Source: an uncultured Faecalibacterium sp.
GTDB lineage: Bacteria; Bacillota; Clostridia; Oscillospirales; Ruminococcaceae
Assembly (NCBI GenBank): GCA_934539245.1
Contig: CAKTCK010000037.1
Location: 1-18,324, forward strand
DNA: 18,324 nucleotides
Direction: 5' to 3'
Shown: piece by piece, positions 1 through 8,001 of the stretch
How positions within the stretch are numbered: the stretch's first letter is position 1
Layout: each line of letters starts with the position of its first letter
Translations under genes and position numbers: made by a program
The notes under the pieces: model-generated
Seen by the model: only the letters and a program-made list of their open reading frames with translations
What the model was told of the DNA's origin: nothing
The model's database searches: none

Positions 1-1202
1 GCACCTTCTACATAGGTGTACCGGCCTGCATCCGCAAGCACCGCCTCGCCATGATGCCATACATCCAGATGCAGCAGGTCTGCGTGCCCGTGACCGCCGC
101 CAAGACTGCCGCAGTGCAGATGAAGATAGGTGTCGTTCACGCCCCAGCCGGAACGCAGGATGTAGTTCCCGCTGGCATCCAGTGCCTGTGAGGGGCTGAC
201 CGGGCGGCGTTTGGGCAGTGCATCCAGCTTTGTCCGGGCATCTGCGCCAAAATCCCAGAGCGTTTCTTCACATAGCATCCCTTCGGCCGCAGCGGCCAGC
301 TCCGGGTCTGCAAACAGCAGCGCCCCCTGTGCCAGCAGGTCGCCTGCATCGATGCAGTCACTGTCGCTCTGCGGCAGAATTTCCCGGTTTGGCGTGACCC
401 AGACAGCCAGTGCACGGAACATCCGGTGGGTGGTCTCTTCCAGCGCAGATGGCACTTCGATGCCGTTGCGGCGGGTCAGCAGCAGGGTGTCCGCTGCCGC
501 GTGCAGCACCTCACAGTGGTACATGGGACTTTGCTCCCATTGCACACCGTCCGGGAGAACAGCGTTGCGCAGGTTTTCCGTCAGCCGTTCCAGCGCGAGG
601 GTCTGCCAATCTTTTCGGTTTAGCCACAGACCGATCAGAAACAGTCCGTGGGATTGGATAGCACCCCAGTTGCTCAGCCTGTGGAAGGCTTTGTGCTCCC
701 GCACCAGAAAGGCACCGTGTTCGGCAAGGCTTTCGTTCATCCGCTCTAGCAAGGGCGCAGGCAGGGCATTGCCGAACAATTCCGCGGCGCGCAGCCAGTT
801 TTCCGGCCGTAGACCAGCTTCCAGTGCACGCCATGTGGTGCGTTCACTTTTCGGCGTGTGGGGTACACGGTCAAGCCAGTCGGTCAGCAATTCCACAAAC
901 GCAGTCCGGAACCGCTCCTCGCCGGTAAAGCACCACGCCTTTGCCAGATTGAGCAGGATGGTGTGGCGGTTCAGCGCATAGGTCCATTCTGGGTCGCCAA
1001 AGGGAACAGCATTCCACTGCACCGAACCGGAAAACCGGACAGGCTTGTGGGTCGGCTCCATCTCCCAGTGGTCACGGAACAAAAATTCCCGGCGGCAGAT
1101 CTCCTCTGCCCGCATAATTGCGTTGCGGGCAGAAGCCGGGCATTGCGTTTGGATCTCTGCGGCCACGGCTGCAGCATCCTGTGTCCAAAGCATTACACCC
1201 AT
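1..1202 (-). CDS. Heparinase II/III-family polysaccharide lyase, C-terminus cut by window edge
   Basis: This is the last visible gene of the glycan operon. About 400 residues are present, read from an ATG at 1202 that overlaps the MFS stop (TGATG); the C-terminus lies beyond base 1. Family landmarks are visible: EWTYALNRH near residues 76-84, TTWRALEAG near 122-130, SNWGAIQSHG near 177-186, EQSPMYH at 223-229, and the beta-sandwich motif GGGHGHADLLHLDV at 368-381. By analogy with heparinases II and III, Asn178, Tyr228 and His371 are the likely catalytic residues (inference). The family cleaves uronate-containing polysaccharides by beta-elimination and leaves 4,5-unsaturated uronate ends, the substrate of the GH88 enzyme two genes upstream. 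No signal peptide is seen, so it probably acts on imported oligosaccharides. The exact substrate (heparin-like, hyaluronan, chondroitin, alginate-like) cannot be read from the sequence. Confidence 0.88.
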   Translation of the reverse strand, partial: MGVMLWTQDAAAVAAEIQTQCPASARNAIMRAEEICRREFLFRDHWEMEPTHKPVRFSGSVQWNAVPFGDPEWTYALNRHTILLNLAKAWCFTGEERFRTAFVELLTDWLDRVPHTPKSERTTWRALEAGLRPENWLRAAELFGNALPAPLLERMNESLAEHGAFLVREHKAFHRLSNWGAIQSHGLFLIGLWLNRKDWQTLALERLTENLRNAVLPDGVQWEQSPMYHCEVLHAAADTLLLTRRNGIEVPSALEETTHRMFRALAVWVTPNREILPQSDSDCIDAGDLLAQGALLFADPELAAAAEGMLCEETLWDFGADARTKLDALPKRRPVSPSQALDASGNYILRSGWGVNDTYLHLHCGSLGGGHGHADLLHLDVWHHGEAVLADAGRYTYVEG

Positions 1203-2458
1203 CAGGAAACGCCTCCTTCGCTCGATTTGAGGTATCCGGCCCAGCGCCCGGCCAGCAGTGCGCTGACCAGCAAAGCAAGCATTGCCATGACAAGCCAGAG
1301 CAGGAACACGGCGTTCCAGCCGAAGCCTTCGGCAGCAGCACCGATCCCCCATGTGGCTGCGGCTGCGCCGAGATAAGTGACGGCGTTCAGCGTACCGGAC
1401 AGCATGGATGCGCCGCCGTGCCGCCCCGCCTTGACCGGGATGACGTTGATGAACATGGTATTCACGCCCAGCATGGAGGCAGTTGTAATTGCCAGAAGCA
1501 GCATGGCCAGAAGCAGGCTGGTACGCATGGCCAATGGCAGCGCCAGAAGGCAGACGGACGCCAGCGCAAACAGGAAGCCGGCGGTTTTCAGCTCGTTGTG
1601 GGTGCAGTGCTCATTCAGCCAGCCAGAGAGATAAGCACCCGACAGGTTGACGAGGGGCAGCGCCATTGCAACCGCTGCGGAAAATGCCGGGCTGATCCCG
1701 AAATTACTCTGGATCATACTGGGCACCCAGTTGGTCACACCGTCTTTCAGCCCGCCGTGCAGGAGGACCGGCAGCAGCATTGCACCCAGCCCAGCTGCCA
1801 GCAGTGCCGCGGGGCCGTTCCCGGTTCCTTTTTGCTTCTGGAATGCCGGCTGCGGAGCATAGGCCGTTGCCCGGCGGAGCGGGGCGGTTCCAAGCCAGAA
1901 TACCGCCGCCATGCCCAGAAGCAGCCCGCCGCAAGAGAAAAACACGTGATGCCAGTCGGAAAATTGCAGCAGCACGGCACTGAGCGCATAAGCTGCCAGT
2001 GTTCCGGCAGGGGTGGTACTGTTGATGGAAACGCAGGCTCGCTTCTGACGCTCCAGCGGCATACTTTCGGCGAACAGGCGGACGATGGGCGGCCAGATCA
2101 TGGCCTGAAACAGACCGTTTGCGCCCCAGAGCAGCCCCATAAAGGAAGTGGAAAACGCTCCGGCGCCAAGGTTGCACAGGCCGGAACCGCACAGCCCGAT
2201 CAGGATCATGGCATAGGGAGAAACCGATTGGCTCAGCAGGCCGAATACAATCTGTCCCACGGCGTAGCAGATAAAGTATCCGGTCGAGACCGCACCGGCT
2301 GCGCTGAGACTCAGGCTGTTTTCGGCTGTGATCGCACCCATGACGGCCGAGTAATTGTAGCGGCCTATATAAGCCGACGCATAGGCCAGCCAGCTGAGAA
2401 GATAGAGGGTCTTTCCCTGTGCATCGGAGCGCAGGCGAGAGCAGACCGTTTGTTTCAT
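1202..2458 (-). CDS. MFS transporter, organophosphate:phosphate antiporter (OPA)-like
   Basis: A 418-residue, very hydrophobic protein with about 12 predicted membrane segments. The motif YIGRYNYS (residues 30-37) and NGLFQAMIWPPIVR (114-127) resemble the conserved motifs of the GlpT/UhpT/UhpC branch of the major facilitator superfamily, so it is OPA-like rather than a generic drug exporter. The ATG at 2458 is chosen because GGAGGA lies 10 bases upstream (2474-2469) and it makes a 4-base ATGA overlap with the GH88 stop; a TTG six bases further upstream would leave a 4-base spacer only. It sits between GH88 and the lyase, so it may carry the uronate, disaccharide or sugar products of that pathway, in or out. 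The substrate is unknown. Confidence 0.85.
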   Translation of the reverse strand: MKQTVCSRLRSDAQGKTLYLLSWLAYASAYIGRYNYSAVMGAITAENSLSLSAAGAVSTGYFICYAVGQIVFGLLSQSVSPYAMILIGLCGSGLCNLGAGAFSTSFMGLLWGANGLFQAMIWPPIVRLFAESMPLERQKRACVSINSTTPAGTLAAYALSAVLLQFSDWHHVFFSCGGLLLGMAAVFWLGTAPLRRATAYAPQPAFQKQKGTGNGPAALLAAGLGAMLLPVLLHGGLKDGVTNWVPSMIQSNFGISPAFSAAVAMALPLVNLSGAYLSGWLNEHCTHNELKTAGFLFALASVCLLALPLAMRTSLLLAMLLLAITTASMLGVNTMFINVIPVKAGRHGGASMLSGTLNAVTYLGAAAATWGIGAAAEGFGWNAVFLLWLVMAMLALLVSALLAGRWAGYLKSSEGGVS

Positions 2459-3597
2459 GCCCAATACGTCCTCCAGTTCCGGGTGCGGCGGGTCAGTGCT
2501 TCCATGTAGAAATAATCGCCCCAGAGATTTGCTTCGTCCACACCGTAATCAGTGACGGTATTGTAAGGGCTGGCCTTGCAGTATACACCGTGCAGCAGCA
2601 CACCCCCGCCGGGGCGTTTGGGGGCTGCACAATGCTCCACCAGGGCAGTCAGCAGGCGGTCAGCGGCCTGCTGTGCGGCGTCGCGTTCTGCTTCGGGCAG
2701 GTAGGGCAGCGCTTCGTACAGGCCGCAGGCTGCAATGGCCGCCGCCGAGGAATCCCGTGGTTCATCGCCCTCGGTGAAAATAAGATCCCAGTAAGGAACA
2801 TGATCCTCCGGCAGACGCTTCAAAAAGAACGCAGCGCAGGCACGGAACTGTTCCAGATAGGCTGACTCATGGGTGAAGCGGTAGGCCAGCGCCATACCAA
2901 GGATGCCCCATGCCTGCCCGCGTGCCCAAGCGCTGTCGGCACGGTAGCCTTGCGCCGTCATGGCGCGTACCGGTTTGCCGGTCACAGGGTCCATATAGCA
3001 GGTGTGGCTGGTAGAGCCATCCGGGCGGAACAGAACATTTGCAGCGGTTGCTGTGTGCGCCCGCGCGATCTCGGCATAGCGGGGATCACCGGTCTGCTCT
3101 GCTGCCCACCACAGCAGCGGCAGGTTCAGCAGACAGTCGATGATGAGCCGGTATTCCTTCCGGTCATTGATCTGCCCCCACGCCTGCAAAAACTGTCCGA
3201 TGGGCTGATAGCGTTTCGTCAGCCGGGCAGCGGCTTCCAGTGCGGCATTCCGCGCCGCCGTGCTGCCGGTCAGCTGATACCCCGCCACGCAGGACGGCGT
3301 GTACAGAAAACCAAGGTCGTGGTGGTCAAGATTTTCGTTGCAGACCAGACGCGCAGCAAAGCTGTCCACCTGCTGCAACGCGGCAATGCGGAACACATCC
3401 GCGCCGGTGGCTTCGTAGGTAAGCCAGCACATACCGGTATAAAAGCCGGGCGTCCAGTCGGTGTTGATGTCGGTGGAGTATACGCCGTTCCGGGTGCAGG
3501 GCAGCGGAAATTCCTTCCCGAATACCGGGATGTTTTCCTTTACCTGCGCTGCGGCAGCGTCCAGCGCGGCACAAAAATAAGAAGTTTGCGCATCCAT
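2455..3597 (-). CDS. ugl: GH88 unsaturated glucuronyl hydrolase
   Basis: A full-length 380-residue enzyme. GH88 enzymes hydrate and remove the 4,5-unsaturated uronic acid left at the non-reducing end by polysaccharide lyases. Visible landmarks are DHHDLGFLYTPSC (91-103, with the conserved Asp94), LIIDCLLNLPLLWWA (151-165, Asp154, matching the second catalytic Asp), GYRADSAWARGQAWGI (217-232), PRDSSAAAI (280-288) and a C-terminal GVDEANLWGDYFYMEAL block. The whole layout resembles the streptococcal UGL that acts on glycosaminoglycan disaccharides. The Ser/Ser/Lys sulfate-binding positions recalled for that enzyme appear changed here (CKASPY at 340-345). There is no signal peptide, so it is cytoplasmic. 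The ATG at 3597 is preceded by AAAGGAAA, and the gene overlaps the MFS start by four bases. Confidence 0.93.
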   Translation of the reverse strand: MDAQTSYFCAALDAAAAQVKENIPVFGKEFPLPCTRNGVYSTDINTDWTPGFYTGMCWLTYEATGADVFRIAALQQVDSFAARLVCNENLDHHDLGFLYTPSCVAGYQLTGSTAARNAALEAAARLTKRYQPIGQFLQAWGQINDRKEYRLIIDCLLNLPLLWWAAEQTGDPRYAEIARAHTATAANVLFRPDGSTSHTCYMDPVTGKPVRAMTAQGYRADSAWARGQAWGILGMALAYRFTHESAYLEQFRACAAFFLKRLPEDHVPYWDLIFTEGDEPRDSSAAAIAACGLYEALPYLPEAERDAAQQAADRLLTALVEHCAAPKRPGGGVLLHGVYCKASPYNTVTDYGVDEANLWGDYFYMEALTRRTRNWRTYWA

Positions 3598-3612
3598 AGC
3601 GGGTTTCCTTTC

Positions 3613-4575
3613 TTACAGGAGATAGGCGTTGGAATAAGCGTGATGACCGGAAGCATCCCGGCAGTCCACCCGGATGTAGCCCTCATCGCCGGTCAGCGGG
3701 AAAACGGCCTCGGTCAGGCAGTTCTCGCCCGCCGGGGCAAGCGCCATTTTGCAGCCCCGCCCCTGTGTTACCATATAGATCTTTTCCACCGGGCTGCATT
3801 GTATATGCAGTGCGCCATCCTTGAGATACAGTGCATGGATTTCCGGGCCGGTGGAAGCGTAGAAATCGCCGCTCTTCATCGCTGCGATTACGGATTCATA
3901 GCGCAGCTCCGGCAGTTTGAGCATCGTCCAGCCGCCAAAGGAATCGCAGCGCGGGTCGCCGGGGGCGTAGGTATCGTGGTTGTCATCCGTGGCAACGCAG
4001 AACAGCGCCTTACCGGAAGCACGAAGCATCTCGTCATAGGACTGGGGCGCGTAGCCGTACAGACCATCCAGTTCACAGCCGTGGTTGTAGATCTCCATTG
4101 CAAAGACACCCTTCAGGTCTTTGTAGTCGTCATAGCATTGGAGCGACCAGTAGGGGTGATTGTAGCAGCAGAGGAAACCGTCTGCATTCTGCCGGGCGAT
4201 AAAGGCGTTCAGTGCATCCAGATCGCCGTAGACCTGCGGCGGCTGCAAAGCGGCAAAGCCGCTGCGCGCCTGCGGCGCAGTATCATAAAAATTCAGGTGG
4301 TAGGTGCGCACCCGCTCAAAGCTGCCCGATGCCGGGAACGGCTCGTTCAGATCGGCCTCGTAGGCGGCCAGCGGGATAAAATGCGCATCCATCAGCTCCG
4401 GGTGCCAGCCGTAATGACGATGGTCGGTAAAGGCAACGATGGAATAACCGCGTTTTTGGTACTCAGCCTTGACCTGCTCTTTCGTCCAGTGCCCATCGGA
4501 AAGAACGGTGTGGCAATGAAGATTGGCCTTGTAGAACTGCCCGCTTTGCGGCAGAAGCTCTCGATCCTGAACCAT
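3613..4575 (-). CDS. PHP-domain metallohydrolase (CehA/McbA-like)
   Basis: A 320-residue protein of the PHP superfamily. PHP metal-ligand motifs are in order: NLHCHTVLSDG (His20, His22, Asp27), FTDH (Asp51, His52), EAD (Glu73), CYNHPYW (His140), FAMEIYN (Glu161) and VATDDNHD (residues 195-201). Family members are metal-dependent phosphoesterases or related hydrolases; the substrate here is unknown. A beta-rich C-terminal tail follows the catalytic part. The ATG at 4575 is preceded by AAGGGGTGA, which overlaps the upstream permease stop at 4584-4582, pointing to translational coupling. Its place between the ABC permeases and GH88 suggests it works on an intermediate of the imported glycan, for example removing a phosphate or an ester-like substituent (inference). 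No signal peptide. Confidence 0.85.
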   Translation of the reverse strand: MVQDRELLPQSGQFYKANLHCHTVLSDGHWTKEQVKAEYQKRGYSIVAFTDHRHYGWHPELMDAHFIPLAAYEADLNEPFPASGSFERVRTYHLNFYDTAPQARSGFAALQPPQVYGDLDALNAFIARQNADGFLCCYNHPYWSLQCYDDYKDLKGVFAMEIYNHGCELDGLYGYAPQSYDEMLRASGKALFCVATDDNHDTYAPGDPRCDSFGGWTMLKLPELRYESVIAAMKSGDFYASTGPEIHALYLKDGALHIQCSPVEKIYMVTQGRGCKMALAPAGENCLTEAVFPLTGDEGYIRVDCRDASGHHAYSNAYLL

Positions 4576-4581
4576 CCTGCA

Positions 4582-5421
4582 TCACCCCTTCACGGCACCT
4601 GCGGTGATGCCCTCCACAAAGTATTTCTGGCACAGGAAGAACGCAATGATGACGGGCACAAGCACCAGCGTTGCACCGGCCATCTGTGCGCCGTAATCCT
4701 GTGCAAGACCGGATGCAAACAGCTTGATACCAACCGAGATCATCTGCTTGTTGATATCGGAGATGTACAGATACGGGCCCATGTAGTCGTTCCAGCTCCA
4801 GACAAAGCTGAACAGCAGCATGGTGGACACCTGCGGCATACACAGCGGCAGGATGATGCGGCGGTAGATGGTAAAGTGGCTGCAGCCATCAATGCGGGCA
4901 GCTTCGCTCAGGGCATCGGGGACCGCTACGAAGGCCTGCCGCAGCAGGAACACAAAGTAGACGTCTACGGCAGCGGGCAAAATCAGCGCCCACATGGTAT
5001 TCAGGATGTGCAGCTGCTTGAAGATGATGTACCGGGGCATGATCATGATATCGCTGGGGATCATCAGACCAGCCAGCAGCACAAGGAAGATGGCATCACG
5101 GCCGGGGAATTTGATCTTTGCAAAGCCGTAGGCGGTGATGGTGATGATGAAGAACTTGAGGATCAGGGTCAGCCCGGTCATGACCACCGTGTTGCCGAAC
5201 CACTTGAAGAAATCGTAGAATTCGTTGTGGAACAGGGTCTCGAAGTTGGTAAGGGTAAAGTTTTTGGGGATGATCTGGAGCGGGGTGGAAAGAACGTCTC
5301 CGCTGGGCTTGAAGGAAGAGGAAATCATAAAAATGAAGGGATAGATGCAGCACAGACCCATAATAAGCGTGATGGCTGTGAGAATGACTTTAACGATGGT
5401 TTCGTTTTTCTTGGTTCGCAT
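4582..5421 (-). CDS. Carbohydrate ABC transporter permease (MalG/LplC type)
   Basis: A 279-residue inner-membrane protein with about six membrane segments. The EAA loop that docks on the ATPase is visible as SEAARIDGCSHFTIYRRIILP around residues 187-207. The C-terminus ends VEGITAGAVKG, the usual ending of this group. It forms the second half of the heterodimeric channel with the permease encoded just upstream. The ATG at 5421 has AAAGGAGG 8 bases upstream, overlapping the stop of that gene. No ATPase gene is nearby; such importers in Firmicutes commonly share an MsmX-like ATPase encoded elsewhere. Confidence 0.95.
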   Translation of the reverse strand: MRTKKNETIVKVILTAITLIMGLCCIYPFIFMISSSFKPSGDVLSTPLQIIPKNFTLTNFETLFHNEFYDFFKWFGNTVVMTGLTLILKFFIITITAYGFAKIKFPGRDAIFLVLLAGLMIPSDIMIMPRYIIFKQLHILNTMWALILPAAVDVYFVFLLRQAFVAVPDALSEAARIDGCSHFTIYRRIILPLCMPQVSTMLLFSFVWSWNDYMGPYLYISDINKQMISVGIKLFASGLAQDYGAQMAGATLVLVPVIIAFFLCQKYFVEGITAGAVKG

Positions 5422-5434
5422 GGAAGTGCCTCCT

Positions 5435-6340
5435 TTACTGGTCTGCCCACTTTTTCTGACCGCGCCACTGGATCAGCGTAATGACCATGACGATGGCAAA
5501 CATGACCAGTGCCTGTGCGGATGCGTAACTTGTTTCGTACTTGACAAAAGCGGTGTTGACGATATTGATGCTCATGACGGTGGTGGCCTGACCGGGGCCG
5601 CCATCAGTCAGGGACTGGATGACGGTAAAGTTCTGCAGACTGGTGATGATGGAGCTGATGGTCAGAAAGAAGGTGGTGGGTGCGACTGCCGGAATGACAA
5701 CGTTCTTGATTTGCTGCCACTTGTTTGCGCCATCGATCTCGGCGGCTTCTACCTGCGATTTATCCACGTTCTGCAATGCACCCAGATAGGTCAGAAAGTT
5801 CAGACCGATGCCCTTCCAGACCGCGATCAATACGACGGCGGGCAGTGCCCATTTCTGGTTGAGCAATGGCAGAAGGGGATTCTCCGAGCCGAAAAATTTT
5901 TGCAGCAGATAGAACGGGCCGCGGGGGCCAAGCAGCAGCTGGAAAACAACGGAAACTGCGACCATGTTGGAAATGTACGGCAAAAAGAACATGGAGCGGA
6001 TGCCCTTTGCCCAGAAAACGCCTTTGTTCAGCAGATAGGCCAGCACAAAGCTGAGGATCATAATGACCGGGACGTAGATCAGGGTATAAATGGCAGAGCG
6101 TCCCAAGGCTGCCATGGCCTCTTTGCTGGAAAAGAAGCGGATGAAGTTTTTCAGACCAACAAACTTGGCACTGTCGAGCTTCGTGATGAACTTGACGTTC
6201 ATAAAGGACAGCACAAAGGCGGAAATGAACGGAATGCCGGTGAAGATCGTGAATGCGATCAGATATGGCGTAACGAACAAATAGCCCTGCGCCGCTTCTT
6301 TCTTTTCTGCCAGTGAAAGCTTTTTCTTTGCCTTGACCAT
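5435..6340 (-). CDS. Carbohydrate ABC transporter permease (MalF/LplB type)
   Basis: A 301-residue inner-membrane protein with a short basic N-terminus (VKAKKKLSLAEKKEAAQ) followed by about six membrane segments, starting with GYLFVTPYLIAFTIFTGIPF. The EAA loop appears as EAAEIDGANKWQQIKNVVIP. The ATG at 6340 is chosen because AAAAGGAGG sits 7 bases upstream (6355-6347). An in-frame TTG at 6364 lies inside the T-tract of the terminator hairpin and is not a credible start. This is the first channel gene after the binding protein and is transcribed only by readthrough of the hairpin at 6367-6394, unless an unseen promoter exists. Confidence 0.95.
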   Translation of the reverse strand: MVKAKKKLSLAEKKEAAQGYLFVTPYLIAFTIFTGIPFISAFVLSFMNVKFITKLDSAKFVGLKNFIRFFSSKEAMAALGRSAIYTLIYVPVIMILSFVLAYLLNKGVFWAKGIRSMFFLPYISNMVAVSVVFQLLLGPRGPFYLLQKFFGSENPLLPLLNQKWALPAVVLIAVWKGIGLNFLTYLGALQNVDKSQVEAAEIDGANKWQQIKNVVIPAVAPTTFFLTISSIITSLQNFTVIQSLTDGGPGQATTVMSINIVNTAFVKYETSYASAQALVMFAIVMVITLIQWRGQKKWADQ

Positions 6341-6362
6341 AAGAAGCCCTCCTTTTAGGGTC

Positions 6363-6394
6363 AAAAAATGCCGCCGCGGTCAGGCGGCGGCATT
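6363..6394 (-). terminator. Intercistronic rho-independent terminator
   Basis: An 11-bp perfect stem (6367-6377 with 6384-6394, arms AATGCCGCCGC/GCGGCGGCATT) with a 6-base loop, followed on the minus strand by a run of six T (6368-6363). It lies between the binding-protein stop and the first permease. It would let most transcripts stop after the binding protein and a fraction read into the transporter and enzyme genes, a common way to make binding protein in excess. Confidence 0.88.
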
Positions 6395-6439
6395 CGGGAT
6401 AGGGAATATGAAGATGAAAATGAAAGAGAAAAAACGAAT

Positions 6440-7873
6440 TTAGTACAGCTCAGCTTCCTTGATGGCCTCGTTGGAGCGGCTATAGATATTCTTCATCGTG
6501 GTATCCAGATCCTGCTGGCCCATGCCGTACAGCGGAGCCTCAGAAGTCCAGATCTGGCTGATGGTGGTATCTGCCGTGCCAACGACCTTTTCGGACAGAA
6601 CCTTGCGGTCAGCGTCGAACCATGCAGCCTTGAACTGCTCGGCAGGGATATCATCGGTAGCCTTGTAGGTGGGCACCATGCCGTTCTCGATGTAATCGGT
6701 GATGTCAGCATCGCTCAGGTCGATACGGGCGGGAACGCGGCCATAGCCCAGAGCGTACTGGTTCTCTGCGATGCAGCGCACAGCCTCGAATGCGGCCTCC
6801 GGGTTCTTGGAGGTGACAGGCACTGCGTAGCAGCCGGAAACGGTCAGGGTAGAGGGCTGCTCTCCCTCCGGGTACGGGAAGGGCAGGATGGCGCACTTCC
6901 AGTCGCGGGGATACTTCTCGGTGTTGGGGAGCATGGAGGCTGCCCAGCCGCCGCAGAGGAACATACCGAACTGTGCCTTATCGTACTTGCCGTTGGCATC
7001 CGCCTTGCCGGTGGAGTGGAAGGCGTTCCACGGATACACGCCAGCCTTGTAGGTGGTGATGTCGGGCTGGATCTTCTCCTCGTTGCCCAGACCATAGAAG
7101 AACTTGACGCTCTCGGCAAACAGCGGATCATCGTAGTTGGAGGTGCCGTCTGCCTTGTAGTGCTCTGCGCCCTTCTGCAATGCGTACATATAATTGTAGC
7201 AGTCGTAGTCCAGCATCAGGGAACCGTAGATCTCGTTGTTGACATCGGTCAGCTTTTTGGCTGTCTCAACGTACTTTTCCCAAGTCCAGCCCTCTGCGGA
7301 GGGAACCTCCACACCGGCATTCTCAAAGACCTTGGTGTTGACGAAGGTGCACCATACATCGTTGAAAGCGGGCAGGCCGTACATCCGGCCATCGTCGTAA
7401 TACGGGATGCTGCCGCCAAAAACAGCCGGTGCATCGTAGCTGGCTGCTGCTGCATATTCGTCCAGCGGAGAGAGGACGCCTGCATCGTAGAACACCTTCA
7501 GCTGTGCGGTGGTGCCGTAGATGATATCCAGCTCATCGCCTGCCTGCAGGCTGACCAGACGCTTGTCGACCTCACCGGTGTCGGCCTTGGGGATGATGGT
7601 GAACTGGATGTCGATGCCGGTCTTTTCCTTGACCATCTTTACGATATCCTGCATCTCGTTGCCGGTTGCCTCGGTATCGGTGGCGGCATAGTGCAGAACG
7701 ACGCCCTCGTAGGGCTTGCCGGAGCCGGATGCAGCGCTTGCGGCAGCGGAGGAAGCCGGTGCGCTGGCTGCGGTAGAGCTGCTGGAAGAGCCGCCGCAGG
7801 CGGCCAGACCCAGCGCAGCAGCACCCACGCCGGCAGCTTTCAGGAAGGAACGACGGGAAATGGATCTTGACAT
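6440..7873 (-). CDS. Sugar-binding lipoprotein of ABC importer, twin-arginine signal
   Basis: A 477-residue extracellular solute-binding protein of the family-1 carbohydrate type. The N-terminus is SRSISRRSFLKAAG, a consensus twin-arginine motif (SRRxFLK), followed by a hydrophobic stretch and a lipobox LAAC with Cys26 as the likely lipidated residue. A Ser/Ala-rich linker (27-52) tethers the domain that starts near KPYEGVVLHYAATDTE. It would capture the glycan outside the cell and deliver it to the two permeases downstream. The ATG at 7873 has AAGGAG about 7 bases upstream. It is the first gene after the operator/promoter region and is followed by a terminator hairpin. Most sugar-binding lipoproteins use the Sec route, so the Tat-type signal is notable. 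The ligand cannot be told from sequence. Confidence 0.94.
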   Translation of the reverse strand: MSRSISRRSFLKAAGVGAAALGLAACGGSSSSSTAASAPASSAAASAASGSGKPYEGVVLHYAATDTEATGNEMQDIVKMVKEKTGIDIQFTIIPKADTGEVDKRLVSLQAGDELDIIYGTTAQLKVFYDAGVLSPLDEYAAAASYDAPAVFGGSIPYYDDGRMYGLPAFNDVWCTFVNTKVFENAGVEVPSAEGWTWEKYVETAKKLTDVNNEIYGSLMLDYDCYNYMYALQKGAEHYKADGTSNYDDPLFAESVKFFYGLGNEEKIQPDITTYKAGVYPWNAFHSTGKADANGKYDKAQFGMFLCGGWAASMLPNTEKYPRDWKCAILPFPYPEGEQPSTLTVSGCYAVPVTSKNPEAAFEAVRCIAENQYALGYGRVPARIDLSDADITDYIENGMVPTYKATDDIPAEQFKAAWFDADRKVLSEKVVGTADTTISQIWTSEAPLYGMGQQDLDTTMKNIYSRSNEAIKEAELY

Positions 7874-7947
7874 GATGATTTCTCCTTCTACAAGAATTTC
7901 GTGTGCGGCAGGCGGTTCGCACGGAGCGCCTTGCCTTTGATGGCTTT

Positions 7948-7976
7948 AGTATATCAGTATGACTAATTTGTGAAAA
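7948..7976 (-). promoter_or_regulatory. Promoter of the binding-protein/transport operon
   Basis: On the minus strand, TTTTCA (7976-7971), a 17-base spacer and TATACT (7953-7948), with a TG one base before the -10 box (TGATATACT, extended -10). The start of transcription would be near 7941, leaving a leader of about 68 bases before the ATG at 7873. The weak -35 box fits a promoter that needs an activator bound upstream. Confidence 0.7.
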
Positions 7977-8001
7977 TAGGCAAAATTTCTCTTTTATCCG
8001 C

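Noticed and set aside
1118..2509. Plus-strand open frame of about 460 codons opposite the MFS gene
   Set aside because: The translation is low in hydrophobic blocks and rich in Gln, His and Cys, a shadow of the transporter; no ribosome site.
2869..5481. Very long plus-strand open frame (about 870 codons) opposite GH88, PHP and permease genes
   Set aside because: It has no family motifs, is rich in His, Gln and Arg as expected from the complement of GC-rich codons, and lies opposite four well-supported genes.
6368..7870. Plus-strand open frame of 500 codons opposite the binding-protein gene
   Set aside because: It begins inside the terminator hairpin and mirrors the real gene's codons; no motif or ribosome site.
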